Positions 61,816 through 64,000 of a stretch of DNA of 64,000 nucleotides are shown piece by piece. Source of the DNA: Okapia johnstoni (lineage: Eukaryota > Chordata > Mammalia > Artiodactyla > Giraffidae); the NCBI GenBank assembly GCA_024291935.2, contig JAGTYA010000026.1, positions 7,296,001 through 7,360,000 on the forward strand, in the 5' to 3' direction. Each line of letters opens with the position of its first letter. Positions within the stretch are counted from its first letter, which is position 1. Both the position numbers and the translations under genes were made by a program. The notes beneath the pieces are model-generated. The model saw only the letters and a list, made by a program, of their open reading frames with translations, did no database searches and was not told the origin of the DNA.

Positions 61816-62028
61816 GTGCCTCAAGGGAAGTGTTTCTCATGGCCTGGTCCTCTGACGCGCATCAGAATAGCCTTCAGAATTACCTGTGGCGAGTTGTAAA
61901 GACTCGGGGCCCCCCTCAGACCTAGCTTCTTTTTTTAAGTTTTTAAGTAATTCTGATGCACTGAAGTTTGAGAACTCCTGTTATACCCTGAGAAGACACA
62001 CTTGGTAGATCTTAAGTCACTGATAAGG

Positions 62029-62195
62029 CTTCCCTGGAAGATCAGTGGTAAAGAATCTGCCTGCAATGCAGGAGACCTGGGTTCCATCCCTGGGTTGGGA
62101 AGATCCCCTGGAGAAGGGAATAGCAAATCACTCCAGTATTCTTGCCTAAGAAATCCCATGGACAGAGGAACCTGGCCAGGCTACAGCCCATGCCC
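62029..62195 (+). repeat. Bov-tA SINE
   Basis: A well-kept head ('ggcttccctggaagatcagtgg', 'gttccatccctgggttggg') and body ('actccagtattcttgcc'). Confidence 0.9.
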
Positions 62196-62478
62196 TACTG
62201 AAAGACTAACACTTTGTTTCTTCAAGTGACTGTTGAAATGCTCTGCCTTGAGTGGTTAGGTGGAGGTGTTGAAGATAATTCTCAGGTTTCTGGTTGGGAC
62301 AAATGTACAGCTGTTCACTGAAGTAAAGAGCTGAAGGTAAGGAAAGACTTGGGAGTTCAAATTGAGACACACTGAGTTTGAATGGAAGAAAAAGGAGAAA
62401 AAGACTTTTCAGTGTGGTCTTTGAAACATGATGGGTTGGGGGTCTGGGGTGGAATGGAAATCACTTTATTTATTCTTT

Positions 62479-63140
62479 GGCAGTTCAGTTCAGTTCAGTT
62501 CAGTCGCTCAGTCATGTCCGACTCTTTGCGACCCCATGAACCACAGCACGCCAGGCCTCCCTGTCCATCACCAACTCCTGGAGTCCACCCAAACCCATGT
62601 CCATTGAGTCGGTGATGCCATCCAACCATCTCATCCTCTGTCATCCCCTTCTCCTCCTGCCCTCAATCTTTCCCAGCATCAGGGTCTTTTCCAATGAGCC
62701 AGCTCTTTGAATCAGGTGGCCAAAGTATTGGAGTTTCAGCTTCAACATCAGTCCTTCCAATGAACACCCGGGACTGATCTCCTTTAGGATGGACTGATTG
62801 GATCTCCTTGCAGTCCAAGGGACTCTCAAGAGTCTTCTCCAACACTACAGTTCAAAAGCATCAATTCTTCAGTGCTCAGCTTTCTTTATATTCCAACTCT
62901 CACATCCATACATGACCACTGGAAAAACCATAGCCTTGACTAGACGGACCTGTGTTGGCAGAGTAATGTCTCTGCTTTTTAATATGCTATCTATGTTGGT
63001 CATAACTTTCCTTCCAAGGAGTACGTGTCTTAATTTCATGGCTGCAGTGACCATCTGCAGTGATTTTGGAGCTCCGAAAAATAAAGTCAGCCACTGTTTC
63101 CACTGTTTCTCCATCTATCTGCCATGAAGTGATGGGACTG
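62479..63140 (-). repeat. BovB LINE 3' portion
   Basis: A minus-strand copy of about 660 bp starting with the tail '(cagtt)n cagtcgctcagtc' at 62,481 and ending at 'gccatgaagtgatgggact'. Frames at 62,641-62,829 and 62,869-63,114 are its reverse-transcriptase remnants. Confidence 0.93.
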
Positions 63141-63454
63141 CCCACCCAAGGACTATTTAATTACCCATAGGAGTGTACATTTGTCTGATCTTGCTATTTA
63201 GATAGTGTTGGAGAGATGTGAAACATCTCCAGTGGAAATATCCAGTGGAAAAATAATCTCAAAATTTTGTTTTTATTGCCCTGTAGGACATCAACCAATC
63301 TTGTATCTAGAAATCATGTCCTAACACTCTTCTTTAAATGCCTATCAATATCTAGCTCCTCATGATGCATTACATGAGGGGGAACCCCTTCACTGATGAG
63401 TTAATAAATCTTAGTTATGTGATTATTCTTTAAGTATATTTTTAACTTTTAAAA
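63141..63454. other. Unassigned AT-rich stretch
   Basis: No gene and no confident repeat. Confidence 0.35.
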
Positions 63455-63590
63455 TATGTATTTATTTGACTGTGCCTAGTATTAGCTGTGGCATGTGGGA
63501 TCTAGTTCCCTGACCAGGGACTGAACCCGGGCCACCTGCATTGGGAGTACGGAGTCTTAGCCACTGGACCACCAGGGAAGTCCCATAACT
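63455..63590 (-). repeat. CHR-type short SINE
   Basis: Minus orientation, ending 'cactggaccaccagggaagtccc', with 'gttccctgaccagggactgaaccc'. Sequence from 63,591 to 64,000 holds no feature I can support. Confidence 0.85.
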
Positions 63591-64000
63591 TTTTAAAAGT
63601 TATATTTTAACAGTATGCATGGCGTGGTTTTTTTTAATTACGCATGTAGATACATGCGTGCAGGTATATGAAGTTACATCAAGAAGGGTCTCAAAAGATG
63701 CCCACTCACTAAGCTGTTGAAGGGGTTACTTCTGTGGAGGGAGGGGTGTGGAGGAAGATTCCTCTGTATGCTTGTGTATCATGCAAATCTTCCTCAAGAA
63801 CATACTCTACTTGGATAACTTTTTAAAATGGCATTGAGGTAGGAGACCTAACCAAAAAACAAAAGTTCATCTGTATTCAAATGAAAACTAAAGTGTGAAC
63901 AAGTATTTCCACAGTGTGAACCCCTGCAGGGGATCAGGCATCACCCCTTCAATGTGTTAAGATGAGGTCTGAGGGTTTCGTGATTAATGTCACTGGGCAG

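Overview
This window is ruminant, almost certainly bovid, nuclear DNA. It is dense in BovB (RTE-type) LINE fragments, Bov-tA, Bov-A and dimeric Bov-A2 SINEs, CHR-type tRNA-derived SINEs and ruminant L1 pieces, a mix found only in ruminants. The genes are intron-containing and vertebrate. Their order, SYVN1(+) - MRPL49(-) - FAU(+) - ZNHIT2(+) - TM7SF2(-) - VPS51(-), is the human 11q13.1 block read in reverse. In cattle I would expect it on chromosome 29. The sequence alone does not separate Bos from other bovids.

Layout: positions 1-27,800 are a gene-poor flank built mainly from layered transposable elements (L1, BovB, CHR, Bov-tA, one solo LTR, one hAT-like DNA element) with AT-rich simple sequence at 5.5-6.65 kb. 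No gene could be supported there. SPDYC, which I recall as the next human neighbour beyond SYVN1, was not seen. Positions 27,800-49,150 are compact and GC-rich, holding five complete genes and the 3' end of a sixth. SYVN1 and MRPL49 meet tail to tail. MRPL49 and FAU share a head-to-head promoter of about 220 bp. ZNHIT2 and TM7SF2 meet tail to tail. VPS51 lies immediately upstream of TM7SF2 in the same orientation. VPS51 then runs to 61,274 with a 7.7 kb second intron filled with repeats. Positions 61,340-64,000 are repeat-rich flank.

All six coding regions were assembled exon by exon and stay in frame: SYVN1 612 aa, MRPL49 166 aa, FAU 133 aa, ZNHIT2 399 aa, TM7SF2 418 aa, VPS51 781 aa. These lengths agree with the human orthologues as I remember them. 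The genes do not form one pathway: ER-associated degradation (SYVN1), cholesterol synthesis in the ER (TM7SF2), endosome-to-Golgi tethering (VPS51), cytosolic and mitochondrial ribosomes (FAU, MRPL49) and snoRNP/spliceosome chaperoning (ZNHIT2). They are housekeeping neighbours with CpG-rich promoters.

I saw no undescribed gene system. The observations most worth checking are: a BovB insertion with an internal inversion and an intact 12-bp target-site duplication (24,210-25,803); a SYVN1 intron resembling the human miR-6751 mirtron; an ERSE-like stress element upstream of SYVN1; a 151-bp-arm L1 inverted repeat with a SINE in its loop; a local duplicate inserted into an older repeat at 15.3 kb; and an AT-rich imperfect palindrome at 6.3-6.6 kb.
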